A DNA stretch of 64,000 nt from Bryobacteraceae bacterium (GTDB lineage: Bacteria > Acidobacteriota > Terriglobia > Bryobacterales > Bryobacteraceae). Below the pieces are notes generated by a model, which made no database searches, was not told the DNA's origin, and saw only the letters and a list, made by a program, of their open reading frames with translations. Below, piece by piece: positions 50,061 to 59,267 of the stretch. Every line of letters begins with the position of its first letter. Within the stretch, counting starts at the first letter, position 1. The position numbers were made by a program, and so were the translations under genes. The stretch is from the NCBI GenBank assembly GCA_041394945.1, contig JAWKHH010000001.1:310001-374000 (forward strand), in the 5' to 3' direction.

Positions 50061-50146
50061 CTGGATGCGCGCCCGTAACTTGCGTGCTGTTTTTGGGTTC
50101 TTTACAGAGTTGCGCGTTTCGAGCGCAAGAGGGTCTTTCAAACACG

Positions 50147-51067
50147 ATGGATCGCCAACGATTGCTGATGATATTCGGCGCCGCTTGGGTGTCGGCGGCG
50201 CTGCTGACTTGGTTCCTGTACGCGCGCACCAAGGCGCCGAAACAGGAAGAAACGGTCAAGATCGTAGCGGCGAAGCGGGACCTGCCGATCGGCACGAAGA
50301 TCTCCGAGTCGGACCTGCATCTGGTGTCGGTGCTGCGGAGCCAGGCGCCGCGTTCGTCGCTGTCGTCGCCAAAGCAGGCCCTCGGCCGGGCTCTCGTGTA
50401 CCCCGTGTCCGCCAACGAGCCGCTGACCGATGCCCGGCTCACTTCGCTCAGCGGCGCCGAGGGAGCCGCGGCGATTCTGCCGCAGGGAATGCGGGCGGTA
50501 TCGGTCCAGTTCAACGATGTGAGCGGAGCTTCGGGGCTGATTCAGCCGAAGTCACGCGTGGACGTGCTCTACACGCGGACGGGCAATGTCTACGAGGCGC
50601 TCACGGTCACGCTGCTTGAGGACGTGGAGGTCTTGTCGATCGGGCGGACAACGCAAGTGGACCTCCCACAGACCGGGGCGGCAACCAAGAAGACGACAAC
50701 CGTGAGCTCGTCCAATACCAACCGGACCGCGACGTTGGTGGTGACGCCGAAGCAGGCCCAGGATCTCGAACTGGCGAAGAACCAGGGACGGATCGGACTC
50801 GCGCTGCGGAATCCGTTGGACCGGTCGACGGATCCCGAGGCCGCCGCTTCCACGCTCGAACAGATCGAGCCGATGATCCTGACCCGCTCGTCGACCAATT
50901 TCCGCAAGCGGCGCGTGCCCGGTTTGAACGACGCCGAGTGGGACGGCCTGACTGGGGGAGCGCCCAAGAAACCGAAGGTGGAAGAACCGAAGCCGGCGCC
51001 TCCGAAGCCGCGCGCGGTGGTGGATGTCTTTCGCGGTGACAAACACGTTCAGGAAATTTTTCAATGA
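50147..51067 (+). CDS. cpaB: Flp pilus assembly protein CpaB (RcpC)
   Basis: 306 residues. N-terminal membrane anchor MIFGAAWVSAALLTWFLYA, a SAF domain about 37-100 (VAAKRDLPIGTKISESDLHL; VYPVSANEPLTDARLTSL), then RcpC-type beta region (GMRAVSVQFNDVSGASGLIQ; LLEDVEVLSIGRTTQV; TATLVVTPKQAQDLELAKNQ). A Pro/Lys-rich C-terminus ends DVFRGDKHVQEIFQ. CpaB is a periplasmic partner of the secretin. The start at 50147 follows an 86-base gap after the GT-C-like gene and has AAGAGGG upstream. The stop overlaps cpaC (ATGA). Confidence 0.92.
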   Translation: MDRQRLLMIFGAAWVSAALLTWFLYARTKAPKQEETVKIVAAKRDLPIGTKISESDLHLVSVLRSQAPRSSLSSPKQALGRALVYPVSANEPLTDARLTSLSGAEGAAAILPQGMRAVSVQFNDVSGASGLIQPKSRVDVLYTRTGNVYEALTVTLLEDVEVLSIGRTTQVDLPQTGAATKKTTTVSSSNTNRTATLVVTPKQAQDLELAKNQGRIGLALRNPLDRSTDPEAAASTLEQIEPMILTRSSTNFRKRRVPGLNDAEWDGLTGGAPKKPKVEEPKPAPPKPRAVVDVFRGDKHVQEIFQ

Positions 51068-52473
51068 TCCGTCTTCCGTTTCAGCGCCTCTTGTTGATCC
51101 CCGTCGCCGCGCTTGTGGCCGTGGCGCAAACCGCGCCGCCCAGGGAATTGGCGATCGTGCTGGGACGGGGTGAACTCCTACAATTCGGAAGCGACATCGA
51201 GCGCGTCGCGGCTTCGGAGCCCAAGGTAGCCGATGTCGTCGTGGTGAGTCCGCGTGAACTGATGGTGAACGCGAAGGGGCTCGGGAAGTGCACGATCGTC
51301 GTATGGGAAGCGGGAACGATCCCCGCCCGGTACGAGGTGACCGTGGGCGAGGATCGGAGCGCGTTCGATACGACCCTCCAAACCATCCGCGCCGGGCTGC
51401 CCGATTCGGCGATCCAGATTTCGGGGAACTCGGAGACCCTCGTCCTCACCGGGTCCGCGAAAGACACATCGCAATCGAAACAGGCCGAAGCGCTCGCGGC
51501 GACCTACACGAAGAAAGTGATCAATCTCCTCGAAGTACCGCCGGACCCGGATCCGCGGCAGATCCTGCTTCAGGTGAAGTTCGCGAGCGTCGATCGCGTG
51601 GCGCTACAGGAGTTGGGCTTCAACTACTTCTCGCGCAACGACAAGACGCTCGGTTCGATCACCACGCAGCAGTTCCAGCAGCCCCGATTTTCACCGCTGC
51701 AGTTCGAGAACCAACAGTTCACCAACACCACCGTGAACTTCGCCGATCTCCTGAACCTCTTCGTGTTCCGGCCGGACCTCAACATCGGCGCGACGATCAA
51801 AGCGCTACAGTCGCGCAACCTGCTCCAGATTCTGGCCGAGCCGAACCTGATCACGCTCGAGGGGAAGGAAGCGAATTTCCTCGCCGGCGGCGAGTTCCCG
51901 TTCCCGTCGATCCAGGCCACCACCACCGGCGGCGCCACATCGCCCGTGGTGACGGTGCGTTTCAAGCGGTTCGGAATCGAGCTGACCTTCGTGCCAACGG
52001 TCTCCACGTCCGGGGCGATCCACCTGAAAGTTGCGCCATCGGTCTCGGCGCTCGATTTCTCGAACGCGGTCACGCTGCAGGGCTTCCTGATACCGGCGCT
52101 ATCGACGCGGAGCGCCGAGACGGAAGTGATGCTCAAGGACGGCGAGAGCTTCGCCATCGCCGGGTTGATCGACAACCGTGTGGTGCAGACGATGAGCAAG
52201 ATCCCGTGGCTCGGCGACGTGCCAATCGTGGGGAACCTCTTCCGTTCGCGGGCGACCCGGAAGACGACGGACGAACTGCTCGTGGTGGTGACGCCTCGCT
52301 TCGTCCGTCCGGTTCCGGCCGGCGAAGAGGTGAAGCTGCCAGATACGCTTGAAACCTTCCTGCCATCGGCGCGCGAGGAAAAAGCGAAGAAAAATAAGGA
52401 CAAAGACAAGGATCAGGACGCGAAAAAACCGGAGTTTGTGGGACCGCGTGGCTACCAGGAACCGAACAAGTAG
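51064..52473 (+). CDS. cpaC: Flp pilus outer-membrane secretin CpaC (RcpA)
   Basis: 469 residues: signal peptide (RLLLIPVAALVAVAQTA), N-terminal domain with LAIVLGRGELLQFGSDIERV, a BON-like region about 100-160 (SAIQISGNSETLVLTGSAKD), then the secretin core with NIGATIKALQSRNLLQILAEP, NLITLEGKEANFLAGGEFPF and the conserved VPWLGDVP-like IPWLGDVPIVGNLFRS, then LLVVVTPRFVRPVP. The tail is Lys/Asp-rich (AKKNKDKDKDQDAKKPEF). It forms the outer-membrane channel for the pilus. It overlaps cpaB by four bases and tadG by 26. Confidence 0.94.
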   Translation: MIRLPFQRLLLIPVAALVAVAQTAPPRELAIVLGRGELLQFGSDIERVAASEPKVADVVVVSPRELMVNAKGLGKCTIVVWEAGTIPARYEVTVGEDRSAFDTTLQTIRAGLPDSAIQISGNSETLVLTGSAKDTSQSKQAEALAATYTKKVINLLEVPPDPDPRQILLQVKFASVDRVALQELGFNYFSRNDKTLGSITTQQFQQPRFSPLQFENQQFTNTTVNFADLLNLFVFRPDLNIGATIKALQSRNLLQILAEPNLITLEGKEANFLAGGEFPFPSIQATTTGGATSPVVTVRFKRFGIELTFVPTVSTSGAIHLKVAPSVSALDFSNAVTLQGFLIPALSTRSAETEVMLKDGESFAIAGLIDNRVVQTMSKIPWLGDVPIVGNLFRSRATRKTTDELLVVVTPRFVRPVPAGEEVKLPDTLETFLPSAREEKAKKNKDKDKDQDAKKPEFVGPRGYQEPNK

Positions 52474-53764
52474 GCGCGCGAGCGCCAACCGGACTCGGCT
52501 CGGATCGACATCGATCCAATTGGTCGTAGTGTTGGTTCCGGTGATCTTCGGATTCCTTGGGTTCGCGATCGACCTCGGGCGGCTCTACATGATCCGGGCC
52601 GAGTTGAAGACGGCGGCGGACTCGATGGCGCTTGCGGCAGCCGGAAAGCTGAACGGAACAGACGACTCGACGACGGCGGCTGCGGCCGCGGCCGAGTTGG
52701 CCCGGGCCGAGTTCGACGGCGTCGCCAACCGGTACGACTACGGCGGGACCCCGGTCGGCGATTCGGAAGGCAACCAGACTTCAGTCGTCGACGAACCGCA
52801 GTTCTTCGACACCGTCTCGGGCGCGACGGGTGAGGACGAAACGGGCGGAGGCGGAAGTGCGGGCGGCGCGGAGGCAAAGCAGGTCCGCGTGGCGGTGACG
52901 GCGCAGGCACGGTCGTTGTTCTTCCGCTTCCTGCCGCAGGCGCAGGAGGGTCTCGTGAACCTGCGTGTGCAGGCGGTAGCTGGGATGAGCGCGCCATTAT
53001 GCGTGGCGTGCGGAGTCGAAGGGATCGCGATCGCGGCGGTCGACACAAGTGACACGGAGAACTTCGGCTTCACCACCGATACGCGCTACACGCTTGGGTA
53101 CGTCTGCAACGGCGCCAACCAGCCGCAGCCGCTGGCCGGCACCACGCAGCGGCTTCCCTACGTGATGCTGAACAAGCTCAACGAAGAGGCGGAAGCGTTC
53201 ACCGATGAAACCACCCAGGCTTACCGGATCGGCGCCAACGGGCTCCCTTCCTCGACGAACGAGGTGACCAGTTGTGTGCGCGTCACAAGTGACGAGCCGG
53301 AAGTCGTATGGGCGAGCGCGGCGCCAACGGCGTGCGCGGCCCAAGGTCAGCCAATGACCGTTCCCGGCCTAGTCGGCAACTTCTTGTGCGGAATGGCGAC
53401 GAGGTTCGAGGCAGGCGTGTTCGCCGGCTGCGACACGATTCCCGAAGTGGACGCGGCCACCGGAGCGTTGTTGCCCGACACGGACGTAGCGGATCTGGAT
53501 GAGTACGCCGGCTACACGGGAAACAACCGGCGGATCGTTACCGTGGCGATCACGGAGGACCTGGACGACCTCAACGCGATCGCCGTGATCGGCTTCCGCC
53601 AGTTCCTTGTGGAGCCGCTGGCGAACAACACAAACATCAGCCCGACAGATGGGAACGGTCGCTTCATCGCGCTCTACATCGGGGCCCCCGCGCCGCTGCG
53701 ACAAGGGAAGGTCTCAGGCTGCACCATCGACTCCGGCCCCGGAAAAGTGGTGCTCCACCAATGA
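52448..53764 (+). CDS. tadG: TadG-like pilus-associated protein
   Basis: 438 residues from a GTG at 52448 inside the 3' end of cpaC; the membrane helix follows soon (TSIQLVVVLVPVIFGFLGFA) with the TadG-type DLGRLYMIRAELKTAADSMA, AGKLNGTD. The rest is periplasmic, rich in Cys pairs (PLCVACGVEGIAIA; SGCTIDSG) and in acidic turns. TadG proteins (pseudopilin-like/VWA-containing) are needed for pilus assembly in Tad systems; no VWA domain was visible here. The long upstream frame extension is not used because the N-terminus is basic and unrelated. It overlaps tadE (ATGA). Confidence 0.8.
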   Translation: MATRNRTSRRASANRTRLGSTSIQLVVVLVPVIFGFLGFAIDLGRLYMIRAELKTAADSMALAAAGKLNGTDDSTTAAAAAAELARAEFDGVANRYDYGGTPVGDSEGNQTSVVDEPQFFDTVSGATGEDETGGGGSAGGAEAKQVRVAVTAQARSLFFRFLPQAQEGLVNLRVQAVAGMSAPLCVACGVEGIAIAAVDTSDTENFGFTTDTRYTLGYVCNGANQPQPLAGTTQRLPYVMLNKLNEEAEAFTDETTQAYRIGANGLPSSTNEVTSCVRVTSDEPEVVWASAAPTACAAQGQPMTVPGLVGNFLCGMATRFEAGVFAGCDTIPEVDAATGALLPDTDVADLDEYAGYTGNNRRIVTVAITEDLDDLNAIAVIGFRQFLVEPLANNTNISPTDGNGRFIALYIGAPAPLRQGKVSGCTIDSGPGKVVLHQ

Positions 53765-54273
53765 GAGCGCGCCACGCACGCACGGCATCGGCGCTGGTGG
53801 AGACCGCGTTGTGGGTTCCCATCCTCGTGTCGTTTCTGTTCGGCACGGTGGAGCTTGCGCGAGTGTCATACACTTACTTCACGCTGCACAAGATGCTCTA
53901 CACCGTGGCGAGCTACCTGAGCACGCAGCCGGGCGTGAACTTCTGCAACGACTCCGACGCGACGATCGAGGAGGCGAAAAACCTGGCGCTGTTTGGCGGC
54001 ATCGACGCGGCGGCACAGCAGCCGATCATTCAAGGGCTGGCGGCCGATCAGATTACCGTGGGCGTCGAGCGGTACGACCCGGAGTCCGAAACGCTGGCTC
54101 AATGCGACTGTTCGGAAACCGGTTGTGACATCGCCGCCGGAGGGCTCGCGCCGAACTACATCGTAGTGTCGATTCCGGAAGGGTTCCCCATCCGGCTGGC
54201 GCTGCCGGGATTGAATAACGATCCGATCCCGCTGCGGCCGCGGATCCGGATGCCGTACGCGGGGGGCGGATAG
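53761..54273 (+). CDS. tadE: TadE-like pseudopilin protein (first)
   Basis: 170 residues with N-terminal ARTASALVETALWVPILVSF, where the E of VETALW occupies the glutamate position of TadE/pseudopilins and the hydrophobic helix follows (LVSFLFGTVELARVSYTYF). The C-terminal domain is periplasmic and has five Cys (FCNDSD, CDCSETGCDIA) suggesting disulfides. TadE-like pseudopilins are membrane proteins needed for pilus assembly. It overlaps tadG by four bases. Confidence 0.8.
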   Translation: MRARHARTASALVETALWVPILVSFLFGTVELARVSYTYFTLHKMLYTVASYLSTQPGVNFCNDSDATIEEAKNLALFGGIDAAAQQPIIQGLAADQITVGVERYDPESETLAQCDCSETGCDIAAGGLAPNYIVVSIPEGFPIRLALPGLNNDPIPLRPRIRMPYAGGG

Positions 54274-54274
54274 A

Positions 54275-54787
54275 ATGCGCGGGGGGAATCGCGGACGGCG
54301 CGGACAACAGGCGGTGGAGTTCGGGGTCACGTGGGTGACGCTGTTCTTCCCGCTGGTGATGATGCTCATCTTCACAGCGCAACTGCTGTGGGTGTGGCAC
54401 TCGGTGGTGGAGTTTACCCGCGAGGGCGCGCGCTACGCCGCCACTCACTGCTACCAGGGCGGCGGGGCAAACGTGGTGAACTACATGCAACAGAACACGC
54501 CGATCATGATCGACCGCGAACAGTTCCGGGGAGGCCAGGCCGAGATCGTGGTGTCGTACTACTCGCGCGATGCGGACTCGGGCACGCTCGGCGATTTCAC
54601 CTGCGACGGCGGCGACTGCACCCGGGACTGTGTTCCGGACGTAGTCCGCGTGGGCATCAACAACTATCAGTTCCAGCATTTCGTGAGCTACCTCGGGCTC
54701 CCGCCGGTTTCGATCCCGAACTTTTCCGCCACCGTCGCGGTTCAGAGCGGCGGATGCACGCCGGACTCCGAGGACTGCAATCCCTAA
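54275..54787 (+). CDS. tadE: TadE-like pseudopilin protein (second)
   Basis: 170 residues, start one base after the first tadE stop. The helix GQQAVEFGVTWVTLFFPLVM has the pseudopilin E (QAVEF), then LIFTAQLLWVWHSVVEFTRE and GARYAATHCY. The periplasmic part again has several Cys (DFTCDGGDCTRDCVP, GGCTPDSEDCN). Same length as its neighbour and the same general form, so tandem duplication or divergent minor pseudopilins is likely. Confidence 0.8.
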   Translation: MRGGNRGRRGQQAVEFGVTWVTLFFPLVMMLIFTAQLLWVWHSVVEFTREGARYAATHCYQGGGANVVNYMQQNTPIMIDREQFRGGQAEIVVSYYSRDADSGTLGDFTCDGGDCTRDCVPDVVRVGINNYQFQHFVSYLGLPPVSIPNFSATVAVQSGGCTPDSEDCNP

Positions 54788-54808
54788 AGGACGCACAACG
54801 AACCGACC

Positions 54809-55987
54809 ATGTCACTCTCCATCCTGGCCGCCTCCTCCGATGACCACTTCCGCGAGATGGTGCGCGACAACCTCTTGAACATTCCGAATTCGAAGCTGGC
54901 CGGCGAGTACCCCGAGGTGAGCCAGAACCTCTACATCCGCGTGCTGCAGGATCTCGACCGGCATCCCGACGCCGCCCTCGTGCTGGACCTTGCCAGCAAT
55001 CCCGAGGAAGGGATCAGGATCCTCGAGCGCGTAAAGCAGGCCGCACCCAACCTCTACGTTATCGCGTCCAACTTCCATGCCGATGGAGATGCGGTGCTGA
55101 GCGCGGTGCGAGCCGGGGCGAACGATTTTCTTGTACAGCCTTTGCGGCGGCTGGAGTTCAAGGACGCCATTGGACGGTTCGAGAAAGCGCCTCGGCAGAC
55201 GGCCGCGCCGCAATCGCGCTTGGGGAAAGTGTATTCGTTCCTCGGCGTGAAAGGCGGCGTGGGCGCGACGACGCTGGCGGTGAACTTCGCCGCCGTACTC
55301 GCCCAGCGCAAGCAGAATGTGGTGCTGATCGATATCGATTGGACGGCCAACGGCGCCGCGATGCAGCTCGGAGCCCAGCCGCAGTACACGCTCGTCGAAG
55401 TGGGCGAAAATCTGGCGCGCATGGACCAGCAGCTGTTCGAGGGTTTCGTTACGCGGGATTCGCTGGGGTTCTTCCTGGTAGGGCCGCCGGATTCACTCGA
55501 GCACCAGGGCTACTTCACTGAGCCGATGCTGCGGGAATTCCTGAATTTCCTCGTGGAGAAGTACGACGCCATCGTGATCGACGCCGGGCGCAACGTGACC
55601 GCGGAGCTGACAATGGGCGCCCTGCAGTCCTCAACCGCCGTCTACCTGACGGTGACGCAGGAGTTCGGCGCCATCCGCGACGCGCAGCGTTACATCGCGT
55701 ACCTGATGCGGATGGGCTTCAGCCAGGATCAATTGCGTGTGGTGCTGAACCAGTACCAGAAGAAGGGCAGCTCGCTGGTGGCGTCGCTCGAGCAGATTCA
55801 GCAGACGCTCAACCAATCGGTGTTCTACGGCATTCCTCCGTCACCGGCGGTGCTGGCGGCGATCAACCGTGGGCGGCCGTTCGTCGTGGATCGAGAAGCG
55901 GCGGGCGATCTCGACCGCGTGTTCCGCGGCTTCGTGGACAAAGCCACGGGCCGAAAGAAAGACGAGCCGGCCGGGAAGACGGCTTAA
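54809..55987 (+). CDS. cpaE: Pilus-localisation ATPase CpaE (TadZ)
   Basis: 392 residues. Residues 1-125 form a receiver-like domain lacking clear phosphorylation Asp motifs (LVLDLASNPEEGIRILERVK, VRAGANDFLVQPLRRLEF). From 140 the ParA/MinD-like ATPase begins: deviant Walker A KGGVGATTLAVNF with Lys148, VVLIDIDWTANGAAM, YDAIVIDAGRNVTAELTMGA and TVTQEFGAIRDAQRYIAYL. TadZ places the Tad apparatus at a pole or site. A Lys/Pro-rich C-terminus ends the protein. cpaF follows at 18 bases. Confidence 0.93.
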   Translation: MSLSILAASSDDHFREMVRDNLLNIPNSKLAGEYPEVSQNLYIRVLQDLDRHPDAALVLDLASNPEEGIRILERVKQAAPNLYVIASNFHADGDAVLSAVRAGANDFLVQPLRRLEFKDAIGRFEKAPRQTAAPQSRLGKVYSFLGVKGGVGATTLAVNFAAVLAQRKQNVVLIDIDWTANGAAMQLGAQPQYTLVEVGENLARMDQQLFEGFVTRDSLGFFLVGPPDSLEHQGYFTEPMLREFLNFLVEKYDAIVIDAGRNVTAELTMGALQSSTAVYLTVTQEFGAIRDAQRYIAYLMRMGFSQDQLRVVLNQYQKKGSSLVASLEQIQQTLNQSVFYGIPPSPAVLAAINRGRPFVVDREAAGDLDRVFRGFVDKATGRKKDEPAGKTA

Positions 55988-56005
55988 CGAGGAGCGAAGC
56001 AGCGC

Positions 56006-57328
56006 ATGGCATCCCGACCCATCCCGACCCCGGCGGCCCGCAGCGGCACGGACCGGTGGTTCGCAATCAAGACGCAGATCCACACTCGCCTGCTCAATTC
56101 GCTGACCGCGGAGCAGTTGCGCGGGCTGAACAAGGAGGGCGTGCGCGATCAGATCGGCGCCGTGGCGGAGAAGCTCATCGCCGAAGGCTCCGTGCCGATG
56201 ACAATGGCCGAGCGCGAGCGCCTGGTGGAGGAGATCCTCGACGAGGTGTTCGGGCTGGGGCCGCTCGAATCGTTGCTCAAGGACCCTTCCGTGAGCGACA
56301 TTATGGTGAACGGGTTCGACAACGTTTACGTCGAACGCGGCGGGCGGTTGGTGGAGACCAACATCAGATTCAAAGACGCGGCGCACGTACGAATGATCAT
56401 CGAGCGCATCGTTTCGAACATCGGACGCCGCATCGACGATTCGTCGCCGATCGTGGATGCGCGCCTCGCCGACGGAAGCCGCGTCTGCGCGGTGATTCCG
56501 CCGCTGAGCCTGATCGGACCCGTGATGTCGATCCGGCGCTTCGGCAAGAAGCTGCTGACCGTGGAAGATCTGCTCAAGAACGAAACGTTCACCTCCGGGA
56601 TGCTCGACTTCCTCAGCGGCGCGGTGGAAGCGCGGCTGAACATCATCGTTTCCGGCGGATCCGGATCCGGGAAGACCACGATGCTCAACACGGCGTCGCG
56701 CTTCATCCCGGACGAGCAGCGCCTGGTCACGATCGAGGATACGGCCGAGCTACAGTTGCAGCAGTCGCACATCGTTCGGCTGGAAACGCGGCCGCCCAAC
56801 ATTGAGGGCGCGGGCGCCATCACTCAGCGAGACCTCGTCATCAACGCCCTCCGCATGCGGCCGGACCGCATTATCATCGGCGAGTGCCGCGGTCCGGAAG
56901 CTTTCGATATGATGCAGGCCATGAACACGGGCCACGACGGATCCATGACGACGGTGCACGCCAATACTTCGCGCGACGCGTTTTCCCGCCTCGAAACCAT
57001 GGTGATGATGGCCTCCCAGCACGTGCCCGACTACGTCATCCGGCAGATGCTGTCGTCGGCGGTAAACGTCGTGGTCCAGATGAACCGGCTTACCGACGGT
57101 TCCAGGAAGATCATGTCGATCGCCGAAGTCTGTGAGACCGACGGCCATTCGGTGCGAATGGAGGATGTCTTCGTCTTCGAACGCGAAGGAATCTCACAGT
57201 CCGGCAAGGTGATCGGAAGATTCCGCGCCACTGGGTATGTGCCGGAGTGCCTGGCGCGGCTCAAGGCCTACGGAATTCATCTCTCGCCCTCCATCTTCAA
57301 GGAGGAGCACGCCGTCAAGGAACGGTAG
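56006..57328 (+). CDS. cpaF: Pilus assembly ATPase CpaF (TadA)
   Basis: 440 residues of the type II/IV secretion ATPase family, hexameric motor for pilus extension and retraction. N-terminal domain DEVFGLGPLESLLKDPSVSD, then Walker A GGSGSGKTTMLNTASRF at about 217, Asp/Glu boxes EDTAELQLQQSHIVRLETRP, Walker B DRIIIGECRGPEAFDMMQAM and His box GHDGSMTTVHANT. All ATPase signatures are present. It starts 18 bases after cpaE and is followed eight bases later by tadB. Confidence 0.95.
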   Translation: MASRPIPTPAARSGTDRWFAIKTQIHTRLLNSLTAEQLRGLNKEGVRDQIGAVAEKLIAEGSVPMTMAERERLVEEILDEVFGLGPLESLLKDPSVSDIMVNGFDNVYVERGGRLVETNIRFKDAAHVRMIIERIVSNIGRRIDDSSPIVDARLADGSRVCAVIPPLSLIGPVMSIRRFGKKLLTVEDLLKNETFTSGMLDFLSGAVEARLNIIVSGGSGSGKTTMLNTASRFIPDEQRLVTIEDTAELQLQQSHIVRLETRPPNIEGAGAITQRDLVINALRMRPDRIIIGECRGPEAFDMMQAMNTGHDGSMTTVHANTSRDAFSRLETMVMMASQHVPDYVIRQMLSSAVNVVVQMNRLTDGSRKIMSIAEVCETDGHSVRMEDVFVFEREGISQSGKVIGRFRATGYVPECLARLKAYGIHLSPSIFKEEHAVKER

Positions 57329-57336
57329 TACCGGCG

Positions 57337-58308
57337 ATGGGGTTCTTGATACTCGCATTCGCGATCTTTACCGGCGCGCTGCTCATCGCGGCGCACTACG
57401 CGTTTACGGTGCCGCGGCACAAGGAAGCCGACGCGCTCGCCGGCCGCATGCGCGAGTTACGGATCCGGAGCGGGCAGCGGACTCGGGCCGGAGGCGACTT
57501 GATGCGGCGTGAACAAAAAGGCACGTTCGCGTTCTTATCCGATTTCGTGGCGTGGCTGGGCGTACTGCGCCGTCTGCAGGAGGTGATCGACCAGGCAAAT
57601 CTCCGCTACCGGGCCGTGGACGTGGCGGCGGTAACCGCTATTATCTTCATCGGGCTGTGGCTTTTGCTGGGCCTCATGGGGCTCGACATGTTCCTGCTGC
57701 GGCTCCTGGTGGGCTCCCTATTCGCGTTGATTCCAATCGGGTTCATTTCGTTCAAGCGGTCCAAGCGCATTTCGAAATTCGAGGAGCAGCTTCCGGACGC
57801 GATCGATCTCTTCAACCGGTCCATGAAGGCGGGCCACACGATCCACTCCGGGCTGGAGACGATCGCCAATGAGACGTCGGACCCGGTGCGGATGGAGTTT
57901 AAGAAGGTGGTCGAGGAACTCGGGCTCGGCTCTCAGATCGACGCGGCTTTGCTCAACCTCGGCCGGCGAATTCCAATCATCGACCTGAAGTTCTTCATCA
58001 CCGGGCTGATCCTCCAGCGGCAGACCGGGGCGAACATGGTGGAAGTGCTCGAGAACCTGTCGCTTCTGATCCGCGAACGGTTGAACATGACGGCGAAGAT
58101 GAAAGCGCACACGTCGCAGCAGCGGCTGTCGGCGGCGATCCTGTGCGCGCTGCCGGTCGTGCTCGGAACCGTGTTCTGGATCATGCGCCCGGAGATGATG
58201 AGCATGCTGGTGAACGACGACACAGGGAAGATCTTCTTCACGTACGGAATCATCTCGGAGATCATCGGGATCCTTCTCATCCGGAAGGTGGCCAACCCGA
58301 AGTTTTAG
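57337..58308 (+). CDS. tadB: Tad pilus inner-membrane platform protein TadB
   Basis: 323 residues; the ATG at 57337 is preferred over upstream frame, since it gives MGFLILAFAIFTGALLIAAH. It has membrane helices at about 3-20, 100-140 and 270-320 and the GspF/TadB core: EEQLPDAIDLFNRSMKAGHT, IHSGLETIANETSDPVRMEF and LILQRQTGANMVEVLENLSL, IRERLNMTAKMKAHTSQQRL. TadB and TadC form the inner-membrane platform moved by CpaF. Confidence 0.93.
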   Translation: MGFLILAFAIFTGALLIAAHYAFTVPRHKEADALAGRMRELRIRSGQRTRAGGDLMRREQKGTFAFLSDFVAWLGVLRRLQEVIDQANLRYRAVDVAAVTAIIFIGLWLLLGLMGLDMFLLRLLVGSLFALIPIGFISFKRSKRISKFEEQLPDAIDLFNRSMKAGHTIHSGLETIANETSDPVRMEFKKVVEELGLGSQIDAALLNLGRRIPIIDLKFFITGLILQRQTGANMVEVLENLSLLIRERLNMTAKMKAHTSQQRLSAAILCALPVVLGTVFWIMRPEMMSMLVNDDTGKIFFTYGIISEIIGILLIRKVANPKF

Positions 58309-58320
58309 GGCGGAAAAGCG

Positions 58321-59262
58321 ATGATCGTACCGGCGCTGTTCTTCATCCTCTGCTTTGCCACCGTGGTGGCGCTGCTGTGGTCCGGCGCGCACCTGCTGAC
58401 GACGGAAGAGAACCCGCTCGACGATCGGCTGCTCGACCTGCAGTCGGCATCCGGGGCGCCCGTCACCACGCAGCCGTCGGGACCGCGGCGGCGGGCCACA
58501 TCGGGGTTGGCGGGGCAGATTCTGTACCTGGTTAGCATGGCGCCCGGGGGCGAGGATTGGCTGCACGAGACCGAAGCGCACCTCCAAGCCGCCGGCGTGC
58601 GGCGGCGGGAGACTATCGCGATCTATTGCATCGGAAACGTCCTGTTCCTGATCGGGATGTTGGGTTTGTTCCTCTGGCTGAGCCTCGACAAGGATTTCAC
58701 CTCGATCCTCGTAAGCCTCATCGCCGGGTTCATCCTCGGGTGGCTGCTGCCAAAGCAGGTGCTCTACCGGCTGGAGAAACGATACAAGCGTCGCTTGCAG
58801 GAAGCGCTCCCGGACACGGTGGACCTGCTCGGCATCGTCCTCGGAACCGGCTTGGCGCTCGATCAGGCGATGCTGCGCGTCTCCGAAGAAATGCAGCACA
58901 TCTACCCGGAGCTCGCATCCGAGTTCTACACCGTCGTGATGCAGGTGAAGGCGGGGCAGGAGCGTTCGAAAGCATTCAATCAGCTGGTGCGGCGCAGCGG
59001 GATCGAGGACATCAAATCGCTTTCGGCAATGATCGTGCAGAGCGAGCGGTTCGGAACGTCGCTTTCACAGGCACTGAAAGTCTATGCAGAGGCGCTGCGA
59101 ACGAGGCGCCGGCTGCGGGCGGAGGCGGCCATCGGGAAGGCTGGCATCAAGATGCTGATCCCGATCGTGTTGTTCATTCTACCGGCTTTGTTTATTGTTA
59201 CAATCGTTCCTGCGCTGCTGAGCGCGTTCCGTGACCTGCGGGGCGGCATTGGCGCGCGCTAG
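58321..59262 (+). CDS. tadC: Tad pilus inner-membrane platform protein TadC
   Basis: 313 residues with the same GspF-like core as TadB: RLQEALPDTVDLLGIVLGTG, LDQAMLRVSEEMQHIYPELA, AFNQLVRRSGIEDIKSLSAM and IVQSERFGTSLSQALKVYAE, ALRTRRRLRAEAAIGKAGIK. Membrane helices at about 1-22, 95-145 and 275-305. It starts 12 bases after tadB, in the usual order, and is followed by a TPR lipoprotein at five bases. Confidence 0.93.
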   Translation: MIVPALFFILCFATVVALLWSGAHLLTTEENPLDDRLLDLQSASGAPVTTQPSGPRRRATSGLAGQILYLVSMAPGGEDWLHETEAHLQAAGVRRRETIAIYCIGNVLFLIGMLGLFLWLSLDKDFTSILVSLIAGFILGWLLPKQVLYRLEKRYKRRLQEALPDTVDLLGIVLGTGLALDQAMLRVSEEMQHIYPELASEFYTVVMQVKAGQERSKAFNQLVRRSGIEDIKSLSAMIVQSERFGTSLSQALKVYAEALRTRRRLRAEAAIGKAGIKMLIPIVLFILPALFIVTIVPALLSAFRDLRGGIGAR

Positions 59263-59267
59263 AACGA

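Noticed and set aside
48719..50146. Upstream extension of the cpaB frame through the membrane protein gene
   Set aside because: It is the +2 shadow of the GT-C-like gene; true cpaB begins with a membrane anchor at 50147.
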